This document shows, in pieces, positions 51,993-60,241 of a stretch of 64,000 bases of DNA. How positions within the stretch are numbered: position 1 is the first letter of the stretch; the number at the start of each line of letters is the position of its first letter. Under the pieces are notes generated by a model. The model was not told the origin of the DNA, did not search any database, and saw nothing but the letters and a program-made list of their open reading frames with translations. Made by a program: the position numbers and the translations under genes. Source of the DNA: Collimonas rhizosphaerae (GTDB lineage Bacteria; Pseudomonadota; Gammaproteobacteria; Burkholderiales; Burkholderiaceae_D). Location: the NCBI RefSeq assembly GCF_038896935.1, contig NZ_JBANDC010000021.1, forward strand, positions 25,003 to 89,002. Reading direction: 5' to 3'.

Positions 51993-52844
51993 TCAGGCAA
52001 GCGCAGCTTTAACCAGCGTCGCAAGAGTCGTCGTCGGTCGACCGATCAGCCGGCTCAGCTGATGGCCGTCATCAAACAGCCCGCCTTTTGATACCCCGGC
52101 ATCAGAATCCGACAGTAAGCCGGCTACGTGCTCAGGCAAGCCTGCGCCAAGCAGCGCTTCCTTGAAATCGGCCTCCGGCAGGTTTTGGTAGACCACTGCC
52201 TTGCCCGACTGGCGAGCGATTTCAGCCGCAAGTTCGGTCAGCGTGTAGGCTTCGTCGCCAGCCAATTCGTACACCTTGCCCGCCTGGCCGGCGCCGGTCA
52301 GTACAGCCGCGGCTGCAGCGGCGTAGTCGGCACGTGCCGCCGATGCGATCTTGCCTTCGCCGGCGCTGCCGATGTAGACGCCATGCTGCAAGGCGGTGGG
52401 CACGCTGGCCAGGTAGTTTTCCGTATACCAGCCGTTGCGCAGCACTACATGCGGCAGGCCGGATGCCCTCAGCAGCGCTTCAGTTTCCTTGTGTTCGGCA
52501 GCCAGGCCCAATGGCGAAGTATCAGCCCGCAAAACGCTGGTGTAGGCTACCAAGCCGACACCGGCGCGTTTAGCCGCATCAATCGCATTGCGATGCTGCG
52601 GCAGGCGCTGCCCCACTTCGCTGGATGAAATCAGCAGCAGCTGGGCGGCGCCCTTGAATGCAGCGTCGAGCGTCGCTGGCTGGGCATAATCGGCCAGCCG
52701 CACTTGCACGCCCAAGGCGGCCAGGTCGGCAACTTTTTCAGGAGTGCGCACCGCGGCAACGATTTCGTTTGCCGGCAGCTTTTTAAGCAGTTCTTTGATG
52801 ACAAGGCGGCCCAGTTGGCCGGAGGCTCCAGTTACGACGATCAT
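51993..52844 (-). CDS. NAD(P)H:quinone oxidoreductase QorB-like (NmrA-type SDR)
   Basis: A 283-residue protein of the atypical SDR/NmrA group: VVTGASGQLGRLVI, AAVRTPEKVADLAALGVQVRLADY, LISSSEVGQR, NGWYTENY. This matches E. coli QorB (YtfG), which reduces quinones with NADPH. The ATG at 52844 has an AAAGGAG box 8 nt upstream; a TTG just before is less likely. Divergent from a YtfH-like regulator, as ytfG-ytfH are in E. coli. Confidence 0.88.
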   Translation of the reverse strand: MIVVTGASGQLGRLVIKELLKKLPANEIVAAVRTPEKVADLAALGVQVRLADYAQPATLDAAFKGAAQLLLISSSEVGQRLPQHRNAIDAAKRAGVGLVAYTSVLRADTSPLGLAAEHKETEALLRASGLPHVVLRNGWYTENYLASVPTALQHGVYIGSAGEGKIASAARADYAAAAAAVLTGAGQAGKVYELAGDEAYTLTELAAEIARQSGKAVVYQNLPEADFKEALLGAGLPEHVAGLLSDSDAGVSKGGLFDDGHQLSRLIGRPTTTLATLVKAALA

Positions 52845-52893
52845 GGTCAAACTCCTTTATGTGCAAGAGAAGAACTGGCACAATATCACTCAA

Positions 52894-52910
52894 ACTTACA
52901 TTTAGTAAGT
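52894..52910. promoter_or_regulatory. Operator between qorB-like and ytfH-like genes
   Basis: ACTTAC-N5-GTAAGT (52894-52910) is a perfect inverted repeat in the 93-bp divergent interval; a further GTAAGT follows at 52923-52928. It is the probable binding site of the HxlR-type regulator. Confidence 0.6.
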
Positions 52911-52937
52911 ACCAACATAAAGGTAAGTATCCATCCC

Positions 52938-53348
52938 ATGAGCAATGACGCCAACAGCCCGATAGCGGCAACCATACCCCTCTCCGCCCAGATGACGAGA
53001 GGCGACTTGTTTACCGGCAAATGCCCGTCACGCGAGGTGCTGACGCACGTCACCAGCCGCTGGGGAGTGCTGATCCTGGTCGCGTTGCTGGGCGGGGCCT
53101 ATCGTTTCAGCGATTTGCGCAGGAAGGTTAACGGCGTCAGCGAAAGGATGCTCGCGCAGACGCTGCAATGGCTGGAAGCCGACGGATTCGTGCTGCGCAA
53201 ATCCTACCCGGTTGTTCCGCCCCATGTGGAATACAGCCTCACCCCGCTCGGGCTGGAAGTCGGGAAAAAAGTGGAAGCGCTGGCTGACTGGATTGAAGAG
53301 AGCTTGCCGCAGATTATGGAGGCTCGGCGGCTCGGCGCCGATGCGTAA
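52938..53348 (+). CDS. HxlR-family transcriptional regulator (YtfH-like)
   Basis: A 136-residue winged-helix protein: CPSREVLTHVTSRWGVLILVALLGG, RFSDLRRKVNGVSERMLAQTLQWLEADGFVLR-type core and VEYSLTPLGLEV. The N-terminal Cys (CPSRE) is in the position of the redox-sensing cysteine of HxlR/HypR members. It probably regulates the divergent quinone reductase gene. The start at 52938 is chosen by family length; the frame is open upstream. Confidence 0.85.
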   Translation: MSNDANSPIAATIPLSAQMTRGDLFTGKCPSREVLTHVTSRWGVLILVALLGGAYRFSDLRRKVNGVSERMLAQTLQWLEADGFVLRKSYPVVPPHVEYSLTPLGLEVGKKVEALADWIEESLPQIMEARRLGADA

Positions 53349-53394
53349 GGCAAAATCAGATCATCCTGGGCGGCTTCGTCCCACCGATTTCACA

Positions 53395-53991
53395 TTAGTC
53401 GAATTTCACCAGATTCAACACCGCCAGCGGACCGCCGGGAAACTGCACTGCCCTTCCTTCGTTGACGCCGCCCAAGTCGATCGGTGCAAAGCCCAGCCGC
53501 GCGATCAGGTCGCTTACCGTCTTCTTCGCGTCGGCATCCGGTCCCGACAGGAATAACACGCGGCGGCCGCCATTGGCTTGCGGATCTGCATCCAGCACGG
53601 GCGCGACCAGGTGGCCGAAAGCCTTGACCACGCGGGCGCCTGGCGCCAGGTCTGCGACTACTTCGCTTGATGCACGACCGCCCAGGTTGACGGCCTGGAA
53701 CGACGGCACTTCAACGGCATTGTTGGCATCGACCAGGATGCGGCCGTTCCACGGACCGAGGTCCTTCAGCGCTGCCGGGATGCGGTCCCAATTGACTGCT
53801 ACGAATACCAGGTCTGCCTGGGCTGCTTCTTTCACGCTGACTGCCTTGATATTCGGACCAAGTTCGTCAGTCAGGGCTTGCAGCGACTGCGGGCCGCGGC
53901 TGTTGGCGATGGATGCTTCAATGCCGTTTTGAGCGAGTTTGCGGGCAATGGCTGAGCCGATTGCGCCAGCGCCGATGATTGCGATGTTCAT
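53395..53991 (-). CDS. NADPH-dependent F420 reductase-like oxidoreductase
   Basis: A 198-residue Rossmann protein: MNIAIIGAGAIGSAIARKLAQNG, NSRGPQSL, VKAFGHL, PGGPLAVLNL-type C-terminus. It belongs to the family annotated as NADP oxidoreductase, coenzyme F420-dependent; since betaproteobacteria generally lack F420, another electron partner is likely. Divergent from a LysR gene, the usual sign of regulation by it. Confidence 0.85.
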   Translation of the reverse strand: MNIAIIGAGAIGSAIARKLAQNGIEASIANSRGPQSLQALTDELGPNIKAVSVKEAAQADLVFVAVNWDRIPAALKDLGPWNGRILVDANNAVEVPSFQAVNLGGRASSEVVADLAPGARVVKAFGHLVAPVLDADPQANGGRRVLFLSGPDADAKKTVSDLIARLGFAPIDLGGVNEGRAVQFPGGPLAVLNLVKFD

Positions 53992-54077
53992 GATGTTTCC
54001 TTTGGATGAGGTGGAAAAGTTGTCTTGCTGAGTTGAATCTTAGGTGTTTCCAGTTTATAGCGTTAGTAGATAGTTGA

Positions 54078-54105
54078 TATAATCAGTTTCAAGCATTACT
54101 TGAAA
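54078..54105 (+). promoter_or_regulatory. lysR promoter -10 and LysR-type palindrome
   Basis: TATAAT (54078-54083) is followed by the inverted repeat TTTCAAG-N5-CTTGAAA (54087-54105), which covers the expected transcription start. It is suited to autorepression by the LysR protein encoded at 54114. Confidence 0.6.
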
Positions 54106-54113
54106 GCTCAATC

Positions 54114-55046
54114 ATGGAAACCCTCGCCAACCTGGAATCCTTCGTACGCAGCGCCGAGACCGGCAGCTTTTCGTCGGCAGCACGCCGGCTGGCGCTGACG
54201 CCGGCAGCAGTCAGCCGCAACGTCGCGCAGCTGGAACGCAACCTCGGCATCCGCCTGTTCCAGCGCAGCACGCGCGGCCTGACCCTGAGCGAAGCGGGAG
54301 AGCGTTTCCTGCAAACAGTGCAAGGCAGCCTCGACAGCATCCAGGGTGCGATTGCCGATATCACGGTCAATGCCGGGCAACCGGCCGGCGTGCTCAAGCT
54401 GAGCGCCGCGCCGGGCTTTGGCATGGACTACCTGTTGCCGCTGATGCCGGCCTTTCTCGAACGCTACCCGGCAGTGACGCCGGACTGGTACTTCGATAAC
54501 CGTCCGCTGGACCTGATCGCCGGCGGTTTCGACGCGGCTATCGGCGGCGGTTTCGACCTGCCGCCAGGCATGGTGGCGCGCGAGCTTGGAAGGATGCATT
54601 TGATTGCCGTGGCATCGCCAGAATTCATGCGAGGCAAACGCCGTCCCAAGGATCCTGCCGGATTGGCAGAACTCGCCGGCATCGTGATGCGTTCGCCGCT
54701 AAGCGGCCGGGTACGTACCTATGTCATGCGCAACGGCGCCGGCGCTGAAATGGCGGTGGTGCAGAAACCAGTGATGACGGTCAGCGGTCCGGATGCGATC
54801 TTCCCCGCTACACTGTTGGGCCTCGGTGTCGGCATGGTTGCCGTGCCACATGCCCGGCCGCATCTGGAGAGCGGCACGCTGGAGCGGCTGCTTCCGGACT
54901 GGTATAGCGACATTGGGCCGATTTCGCTGTATTTCACCAGTCAGAAACTGTTGCCGGCCAAGACGCGCGCTTTTGTCGATTTCGTCACAGAAGCGTTCCG
55001 CGCGCAGAAGCTGGCGCAAGTGCTGTCTGTACATGGCCGCAGGTGA
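54114..55046 (+). CDS. LysR-family transcriptional regulator
   Basis: A 310-residue protein with an N-terminal winged helix (METLANLESFVRSAETGSF, RRLALTPAAVSRNVAQLERNLGIRLFQRSTRGL) and a C-terminal effector domain. It probably controls the divergent reductase gene (53395-53991). The 265 bp downstream, before the next gene, show nothing recognisable. Confidence 0.93.
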   Translation: METLANLESFVRSAETGSFSSAARRLALTPAAVSRNVAQLERNLGIRLFQRSTRGLTLSEAGERFLQTVQGSLDSIQGAIADITVNAGQPAGVLKLSAAPGFGMDYLLPLMPAFLERYPAVTPDWYFDNRPLDLIAGGFDAAIGGGFDLPPGMVARELGRMHLIAVASPEFMRGKRRPKDPAGLAELAGIVMRSPLSGRVRTYVMRNGAGAEMAVVQKPVMTVSGPDAIFPATLLGLGVGMVAVPHARPHLESGTLERLLPDWYSDIGPISLYFTSQKLLPAKTRAFVDFVTEAFRAQKLAQVLSVHGRR

Positions 55047-55311
55047 AAAAATGGAGCAGCCCAGCCAACAGGTTTCAGAGCCGCCACGCTCATGCATCCG
55101 AGCTGGATACTGCTATGATTTCCTTTTTTGGGGTCCTGTTATGCGATCGCTTCATTTTTCGCAAGGCGGCACGCTATGAAGACATTTCCGACGATTGCGG
55201 TCTTCCTTCGAAGCATGCTCATCCGGCGCCGGCTTGAGGTAGCGCACCCGGTAATCTGCATGTTGTGCCGACGCCTATTGCGTCATGGCGTAACCCAGCG
55301 AGCAAAATCCA

Positions 55312-56346
55312 ATGACTACTTTCAGCTTTCTTGACGATTACAGCGAGGGGTGCCACCCCGATATCCTGCAGGCTCTCCTGGAGTCCAATCTCATCCAGCA
55401 CGCCCCATACGGATCCGACACTTACTCCGAGGAAGCTAAGGCCAGCATCCAAAGCCACTTGGGGGGAGTCAGGGCCGATATCCACTTTGTGGCGAGTGGA
55501 ACGATGGCGAACATTGTGGCGATTTCCAGTTGCCTGCGTCCCCACGAAGCAGTGATAGCGGTCGGCTCGGGACATATTGTGGTCCGAGAGGCTGGCGCCA
55601 TCGAGGCGACCGGCCACAAACTCATTGTCGTTCCCGCCGTGAATGGCAAGCTTACGCCAGCCAACATTGAGGCGGCGCTGGCCGGTAATGCGCATTTCCC
55701 GCACATGGCCAAGCCTCGGCTACTCTATCTGTCGAATGCGACAGAGACTGGCACGGTCTATACGCTGCCGGAGTTGCGTGCGATTTCCACTTTGGCCAAG
55801 CAACGGGGACTCATCCTCTTCGTTGATGGAGCGCGATTGGGCGCGGCTCTCTCGTCGAACAAGAGTGATGCCACGTTGGCCGATATTGCATCCCTGGCCG
55901 ACATTTTCTGGATTGGCGGAACCAAGGCGGGTGCGCTCCTGGGTGAAGCGCTGGTGGTGTGCAACCCATCTCTCAAAGAAGACTTCGCCTTCCACATGAA
56001 GCAGCGCGGCGGCATGTTGGCCAAAGGGCGCCTATTGGGCATCCAGTTTCGCGAGCTTTTCGGGACCAAAAAACTTTTTTTCACTATGGCCCGCCATGCG
56101 AACGCCATGGCTGAAAAGCTGGCTGCAGGCATCTCGTCCGCGGGCTACTTGCTAAGCGCCGAATCAGAGACGAACCAGGTATTCCCCATACTGCCGAACT
56201 CCGTGATCTCAATGCTGCAAGGGGGCTTTCAGTTCTATGTCTGGGAGGCACAGGGACCGGACAGTTCGGTGATTCGCCTGGTCACTTCGTGGGCAACGGA
56301 AGAGCGTCATGTCGATGCGTTTCTATCGAAGCTGCCGCCCGCGTGA
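55312..56346 (+). CDS. Threonine aldolase-family PLP enzyme (beta-eliminating lyase)
   Basis: A 344-residue fold-type I PLP enzyme: SEGCHPDILQAL, YGSDTYSEEAK, VASGTMANIVAISSCLRPHEAVIA, FVDGARLGAAL (cofactor Asp) and GGTKAGALLGEALV (PLP Lys). It resembles low-specificity L-threonine aldolases, which split threonine or allo-threonine to glycine and acetaldehyde. The two-residue shortening after the Lys and the FHMKQRGGMLAKGR motif fit this family. Codon usage is similar to neighbours, but it sits at the edge of the accessory region. Confidence 0.85.
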   Translation: MTTFSFLDDYSEGCHPDILQALLESNLIQHAPYGSDTYSEEAKASIQSHLGGVRADIHFVASGTMANIVAISSCLRPHEAVIAVGSGHIVVREAGAIEATGHKLIVVPAVNGKLTPANIEAALAGNAHFPHMAKPRLLYLSNATETGTVYTLPELRAISTLAKQRGLILFVDGARLGAALSSNKSDATLADIASLADIFWIGGTKAGALLGEALVVCNPSLKEDFAFHMKQRGGMLAKGRLLGIQFRELFGTKKLFFTMARHANAMAEKLAAGISSAGYLLSAESETNQVFPILPNSVISMLQGGFQFYVWEAQGPDSSVIRLVTSWATEERHVDAFLSKLPPA

Positions 56347-56461
56347 AACTGCCAATAATTACGCCCTCTCGCATCACCCTTGATGAAGCGCTTCCATAAA
56401 CCAGGGGTGAGAAACGTGCTCTTGTCGGGCCGAAGCAATACTTGCCTCTGGCGCCACGGTC

Positions 56462-56549
56462 AAAAAAATGCCCGCCAACCTGTCGGTTGCGGGCATGAAG
56501 GTACATCGGGGTTGGGGATACCGTCATGGTAAGTGACGGCCCAAGTATA
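56462..56549 (-). ncRNA. Candidate small RNA with strong terminator
   Basis: On the minus strand a -10 TATACT (56549-56544) is followed by a small hairpin (CCGTCA / TGACGG, 56539-56521), a C-rich single strand (TATCCCCAACCCCGATG) and a strong hairpin (ATGCCCGC-AACC / GGTT-GCGGGCAT, 56496-56468) with seven T residues. No protein gene on that strand precedes the terminator. The -35 is not convincing, and the predicted start would cut into the first hairpin, so the 5' end is uncertain. Part of the 410 bp between the aldolase gene and the next ORF. Confidence 0.4.
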
Positions 56550-56677
56550 AAGCGGACTTGATTCAATAACATTAAGACGACATGAAGATGGGCCCAGGCA
56601 GACGACAAAAATATTGTCAGTGTCTTTTTGCGGAATTTTGCCGAGTTGCGCAAAAATCGGGGATAACTGACTATAAC

Positions 56678-56761
56678 TATCCTATCCGACCCTTACTGGG
56701 TTTTTCTCCCACCGACGAAGCATTGATTCAAGATTCCTTGTTGCGCCATCTCGGCGGCTAG
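56678..56761 (+). repeat. C-terminal peptide fragment, copy 1
   Basis: The + frame reads YPIRPLLGFSPTDEALI.., ending ..LLRHLGG stop. About 16 of 24 residues match the frame at 57198-57287. It looks like the 3' end of a lost gene, or a repeated sequence at the 3' side of the minus-strand ORF starting at 57174. Its stop overlaps that ORF's stop (CTAG). The family is not recognised. Confidence 0.5.
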
Positions 56762-57174
56762 TCCTGTAACTTGGCACGAAACAGAATATCTCTAAGGATA
56801 TGGTCATCGTCGAAAGCGATTTTTAACGCATAGCCTAGCACCGTCAAATTCACTTTTGTTCCGTACGTTGCAAAATGACCGGCGTCGGAATCGAACCTGA
56901 ATTCGCCCGCTAATTGATGAAACTGTTCCTTAACGATTGCTTGTGCAACTGAGTTCCAGTCGCGACCGTTACCGACCCAGCCTTCCTTCGCTCGTTCCTT
57001 AAAAATGGGCGCTTTAGCTTCAAAATCAGGGGCGAACAAGACTAACGCTGTGCAATTGCCTTCAATAAGCATGAATGGCCAAAACGTTGTAATGTCAGCG
57101 GACTCTTTTTCTTTTTGTTGTAGACAAACTCTTGCTGACTCTTGGGCCAGGTTGGCTATTGCGTCGATCTTCAT
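56758..57174 (-). CDS. Hypothetical protein (138 aa)
   Basis: A 138-residue soluble protein (MKIDAIANLAQESARV..., ending ..LFRAKLQD) that I do not recognise. It has a mixed alpha/beta composition, no signal peptide and no membrane segment. A TTCAATGAAGATC context gives a weak ribosome-binding site. Its 3' end abuts a repeated C-terminal fragment, and a second small ORF with a similar flank follows. Orphan immunity genes often occur in such a setting, but nothing in the sequence proves that role. Confidence 0.55.
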   Translation of the reverse strand: MKIDAIANLAQESARVCLQQKEKESADITTFWPFMLIEGNCTALVLFAPDFEAKAPIFKERAKEGWVGNGRDWNSVAQAIVKEQFHQLAGEFRFDSDAGHFATYGTKVNLTVLGYALKIAFDDDHILRDILFRAKLQD

Positions 57175-57197
57175 TGAACACCTCCACTGGACGTAGC

Positions 57198-57287
57198 TAT
57201 CCGGCCCGTCCCTTGCTCCGCTTCACCACCACGGATCAGGCATTGATTCGTGGTGCTTTGTTACGCCATATTGTCAGTGACTTGTAG
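57198..57287 (+). repeat. C-terminal peptide fragment, copy 2
   Basis: The + frame reads YPARPLLRFTTTDQALIRG.., ending ..LLRHIVSDL stop, similar to the copy at 56678-56761. It lies just 3' of the minus-strand ORF 57332-57607. Confidence 0.5.
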
Positions 57288-57331
57288 GTATTGAACTCCC
57301 GGGTGTATAGCCGATGTTTACTTCTCCAAGG

Positions 57332-57607
57332 TTAATGAATGGCAACCAGTGAAGCGGCATATTCGAAAGGCTTTTTGTATTCCGGCAGGCTGTAATGCGC
57401 GTCATTGCCCATTTTTGTTAGTCGGCTTTTGAATGCCAAGAGATTCGCCGTCGCATCGGATCGCTGACGAAGGAGGAAATAACATGCTTCGCTGACGACA
57501 GATTTAATGGGTGAGTCAACATTTTGTCCGTACAGGGCGAGGACTGCCAGTGCTTGAATTTTATTGACGTATTCGCTAATCATTTCTTCTTCGATATGCA
57601 CGTCCAT
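57332..57607 (-). CDS. Hypothetical protein (91 aa)
   Basis: A 91-residue, mostly helical protein starting MDVHIEEEMISEYVNKI and ending ..FEYAASLVAIH. A GGGAG box 8 nt before the ATG (57607) supports the start over one at 57646. It is not recognised. Together with 56758-57174 it forms a pair of small minus-strand ORFs each flanked by the same type of 3' fragment. Confidence 0.55.
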   Translation of the reverse strand: MDVHIEEEMISEYVNKIQALAVLALYGQNVDSPIKSVVSEACYFLLRQRSDATANLLAFKSRLTKMGNDAHYSLPEYKKPFEYAASLVAIH

Positions 57608-57837
57608 AGCGAACTCCCAAAACCGAAACAATAGATAAAATGACATTAATTCATCTTAGTAATCGGAATGAAATTTGTCCATGGTTCTGATCGGCTTTAG
57701 CAAAATTTATAAATACCGTACGGAAATGCGGGTCAACTCTCTAGCGGCATCGCGTGACCCCGCACGCGCACAAAATGCGGCGCCGAAATTGGCAATTCAA
57801 AAAAACACATTATTGTGGACGTCATATCCAGACATTT

Positions 57838-57963
57838 TTAGAAGCGCTGCGTCACCGCGTCCGCCTCCCAGCTAGTAGTCACCAGTTCGCGGCTGACGTA
57901 TTGGCTGCCGTCGTTACCAGTTGCGTATCGCCGACGGCTCGCCAACTCACGTTGGGCAGCCAT
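57838..57963 (-). pseudogene. 41-codon gene fragment (ELV-type C-terminus)
   Basis: The minus frame MAAQRELASRRRYATG.. ends QYVSRELVTTSWEADAVTQ-RF stop. Its end resembles that of the fragment at 59518-59694 (NKELVITHQDADVVTKLF). It is probably the 3' remnant of a lost gene of unknown family. A GGGAGG lies next to the ATG. The rest of 57608-58169 shows nothing recognisable. Confidence 0.4.
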
Positions 57964-58169
57964 CCTCCCAGCTTATTCGAAGCACATCTTGTTTTTAATC
58001 ACCTTGCATTTTCTGACTATTGATGCATTGTTGTTTTGCGTAAATAGTCGCGTGGGAACTGCGCAACAGCATAGCTAAATGATTTCGATTGTTATCTTTT
58101 TTACTAGCTTTTTTTGCCATAGAAGATTTAATATCAAATCGTCTCCATACAAAAAAAAGAGGTGACGAC

Positions 58170-58454
58170 ATGGGATGGTTTAACAAATTGGTGACCAAAT
58201 ATATTCTGACGCCGGAAAAAATGGCGGAAAATGAATTACGCGATACACGCTTGGGGTTGTATCAATCAGAAAGGCAGTTGCTGGAAGCGGAAATGCGAGT
58301 CGATTATTATCGCAATGTCCTACGCTTCCTCGAAGCGATTACCGTCGACGGCGTAGAAAGTGTCGCCGAATCGCAGAGACCCAAACTGTCCTTACAACCG
58401 CAAGGACCGCAGCGGCATACACCAGATTTGGGTTCTTATCGCGGCACAGCCTGA
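58170..58454 (+). CDS. Hypothetical small protein with helical core
   Basis: A 94-residue protein starting MGWFNKLVTKYILTPEKMAE. Residues 18-55 are charged and helical (RDTRLGLYQSERQLLEAEMR), possibly a short coiled coil; the rest is polar. AGAGGTG precedes the ATG at good spacing. No family is recognised. It lies immediately upstream of a phage tail-protein remnant, so it may be of phage origin. Confidence 0.5.
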   Translation: MGWFNKLVTKYILTPEKMAENELRDTRLGLYQSERQLLEAEMRVDYYRNVLRFLEAITVDGVESVAESQRPKLSLQPQGPQRHTPDLGSYRGTA

Positions 58455-58597
58455 GCTCCGGCTCGCACGGGTTTCATGCGGCGCAAACGATCACGCATGG
58501 ATCGCTGTTCATGTTTATTCGTTTTCGCCGCAACTCGTGCCGCAACTCCCGCGACGGCTGCAATAAAGAACTGATTACGCATATCGAGCAAGCTTGA

Positions 58598-58879
58598 TTG
58601 CGGTCGGCCGCTGCCACCCGTTGCGAAACGGTAGCTCGCGTCGTCACGCCTAGGCCCGCACGCCTGCGGCGCGTTAGCACTCCCAAATCAGAAAGCGGCG
58701 ATGCTCGGAAAAATCGCCTGCAAAAAAATCTCAGAATCGAGCAGGATGAAAACCAGCTGTCGGTCGGATTCTTTGGCCGCATAGCGCGCATCGCCCGCGT
58801 GCATCAGGAGAGATTGACGGATACGCAGGAGCGACAAATATCAATCAAGCACGATGTGATTGGCTGGAAGAGCAATTGA
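58598..58879 (+). pseudogene. Remnant of P2-like phage tail completion/virion morphogenesis protein (gpS type)
   Basis: The C-terminal half of this frame contains VGFFGRIARIARVHQERL, close to the GRVARIARVHQYGL segment conserved in phage virion morphogenesis proteins (P2 gpS family), and ends IKHDVIGWKSN. The N-terminal part is degenerate and has no ATG start; it begins at a TTG. No other phage genes adjoin it, so it is an isolated relic. The rest of 58455-59095 shows nothing recognisable. Confidence 0.6.
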
Positions 58880-59095
58880 AATTGCTGCTCCAATCGACGA
58901 AAAAGAAATCGCTCCGCTTGTGATTCTGGACGCCTTACCACCTATCACTTGTGACAGTATTTTGCTCACTCTAACTCTGCCAACGTCGCAAATGTAGCTC
59001 TGGCTCCCTGCAGATGAATGTTTTGCCAATGGCGCCGCTGGTAAATCACGCTACAAGTCACGTACGGCGCGAACCATTCAAAATAGGAGTCTCTT

Positions 59096-59461
59096 ATGTC
59101 TCGATTCATTCCTGCCGGAAGTTATCAAAAAACAGCCTCACATATCAATTCGAACCTTTATGGCAAAGCGCGGCGTCGCGATCAATCGTGGATTGCATCC
59201 GGATTCAATATCTCCAGCCTATCTGGCGGCCTTGTAAATTATGATGGCGCACTGCAATCGGAAAACGACTCTCTCCCCGTCACCGGCTTCATTCCTAACG
59301 GCAGCTACCAACAGACCACGGAAAATATCGCCGTCGCGTTAACGGCATATTGCCAAAAAAGAGACGGCAGCTGGCAATGGGCTTCGCTGGACATTACCAG
59401 TTACAAGCAGGGCGACGGCGATATTGCGAATATCGATGGCGAGCTGAAGATTCAAAAATAA
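59096..59461 (+). CDS. Cyanovirin-N homology (CVNH) lectin
   Basis: A 121-residue protein of two tandem CVNH repeats. Repeat 1 (residues ~4-52) has FIPAGSYQKT...VNYDGAL and repeat 2 (~64-118) has FIPNGSYQQT...IANIDGELK; cyanovirin-N itself has FSQTC..NVDGSL and FIETC..HIANIDGTLK. CVNH proteins bind oligomannose glycans. There is no signal peptide, as is usual for CVNH proteins outside ferns and fungi. Only one Cys (86) is present, so the disulfides of cyanovirin-N are missing. An AGGAGT site precedes the ATG. The gene stands alone among relics, which suggests horizontal acquisition. Confidence 0.88.
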   Translation: MSRFIPAGSYQKTASHINSNLYGKARRRDQSWIASGFNISSLSGGLVNYDGALQSENDSLPVTGFIPNGSYQQTTENIAVALTAYCQKRDGSWQWASLDITSYKQGDGDIANIDGELKIQK

Positions 59462-59517
59462 AGCTCCGTGAGCTATGGTGGGTGGCGCCACCATTTTCAA
59501 AAAATACAGAGATAAAT

Positions 59518-59914
59518 TCAGAAAAGCTTCGTCACCACATCTGCATCCTGATGGGTAATAACCAGTTCTTTGTTAGTCCTTGGTTGGCCATGCGTACTGC
59601 CAATGCTGTATTTGATATCCAGGCTAATCATCGTAAACCCATCAAACACGCGGCGAATATCGGGATGGCCGTTAATGCCGTGCGACCCGTCCCGTCACAT
59701 TCTCCGGTAGCATCGCGCAAATTTCGCCAACACACATTACTATCTCAATAGCGAACAAAAATGCCATCGCCACGGCCGGATTTTTTGTTTGAACCTGCGC
59801 ACCATCAAAGCCCAGTGCAAAGGCAATTCGATCACTCTCACCAGGTGAAATCAAACGATCGCGGGCGCCAGGACTGATAAGTCTACGAACATTCGTCGAG
59901 GGACTGGTTTCCAT
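59518..59914 (-). pseudogene. Frameshifted gene remnant (unknown family)
   Basis: Two overlapping minus frames join into one plausible product: 59914-59672 (ending IVMCVGEICAMLPENVTG) and 59694-59518 (RDGSHGINGHPDIRRVFDG..., ending KELVITHQDADVVTKLF). A shift within 59672-59694 separates them. Another open piece upstream (59851-60138) may belong to the same gene. The C-terminus resembles the fragment at 57838-57963. The family is not recognised. Confidence 0.45.
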
Positions 59915-60164
59915 CCATTGTCACGCTTTGCAGTCCAAGCTGCGGCCAGGGCTTTAGTCGCGATGTATCCCCTGGACGTAGAGCTGAAAGCGGCAAACAT
60001 TCCCATTTTTCTGAATGATGCCATTTCGCAATTTGTTCGTAAATGGTAACAGCGAACGCAGGAAATTACGGGTTTCCGTGGGAATCGCGAAAGGGGGGAA
60101 ATCGTCAACAAGCCTTTAAATACGCGGCTTACGGCCAATTACAGGGAGTTGAAGAAAAGGGACT

Positions 60165-60241
60165 TGGTCCCGCCAACAGGAATCGGACCTGTATCTAGCG
60201 CTTAGGAGGCACTCGTTCTATCCATTGAACTATGGCGAGAC
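60165..60241 (-). tRNA. tRNA-Arg (anticodon CCT)
   Basis: On the minus strand the gene runs from GTCTCGCC (60241) to GGCGGGACCA (60165). It has a 7-bp acceptor stem with one G-T pair, a D-arm with TTCAATGGATAGAA, an anticodon loop CTCCTAA (CCT), a T-arm CAGGTCCGATTCCTG and an encoded CCA. It reads the rare AGG codon. tRNA-Arg genes are frequent island attachment sites, but no integrase is seen here. Confidence 0.93.

Noticed and set aside
58474..58791. 105-residue minus-strand ORF
   Set aside because: It is antisense to the phage gpS-like remnant, which explains the open frame better.
60165..60241. Genomic island integrated at tRNA-Arg(CCT)
   Set aside because: The neighbourhood is accessory, but no integrase gene and no duplicate of the tRNA 3' end were found in the window.
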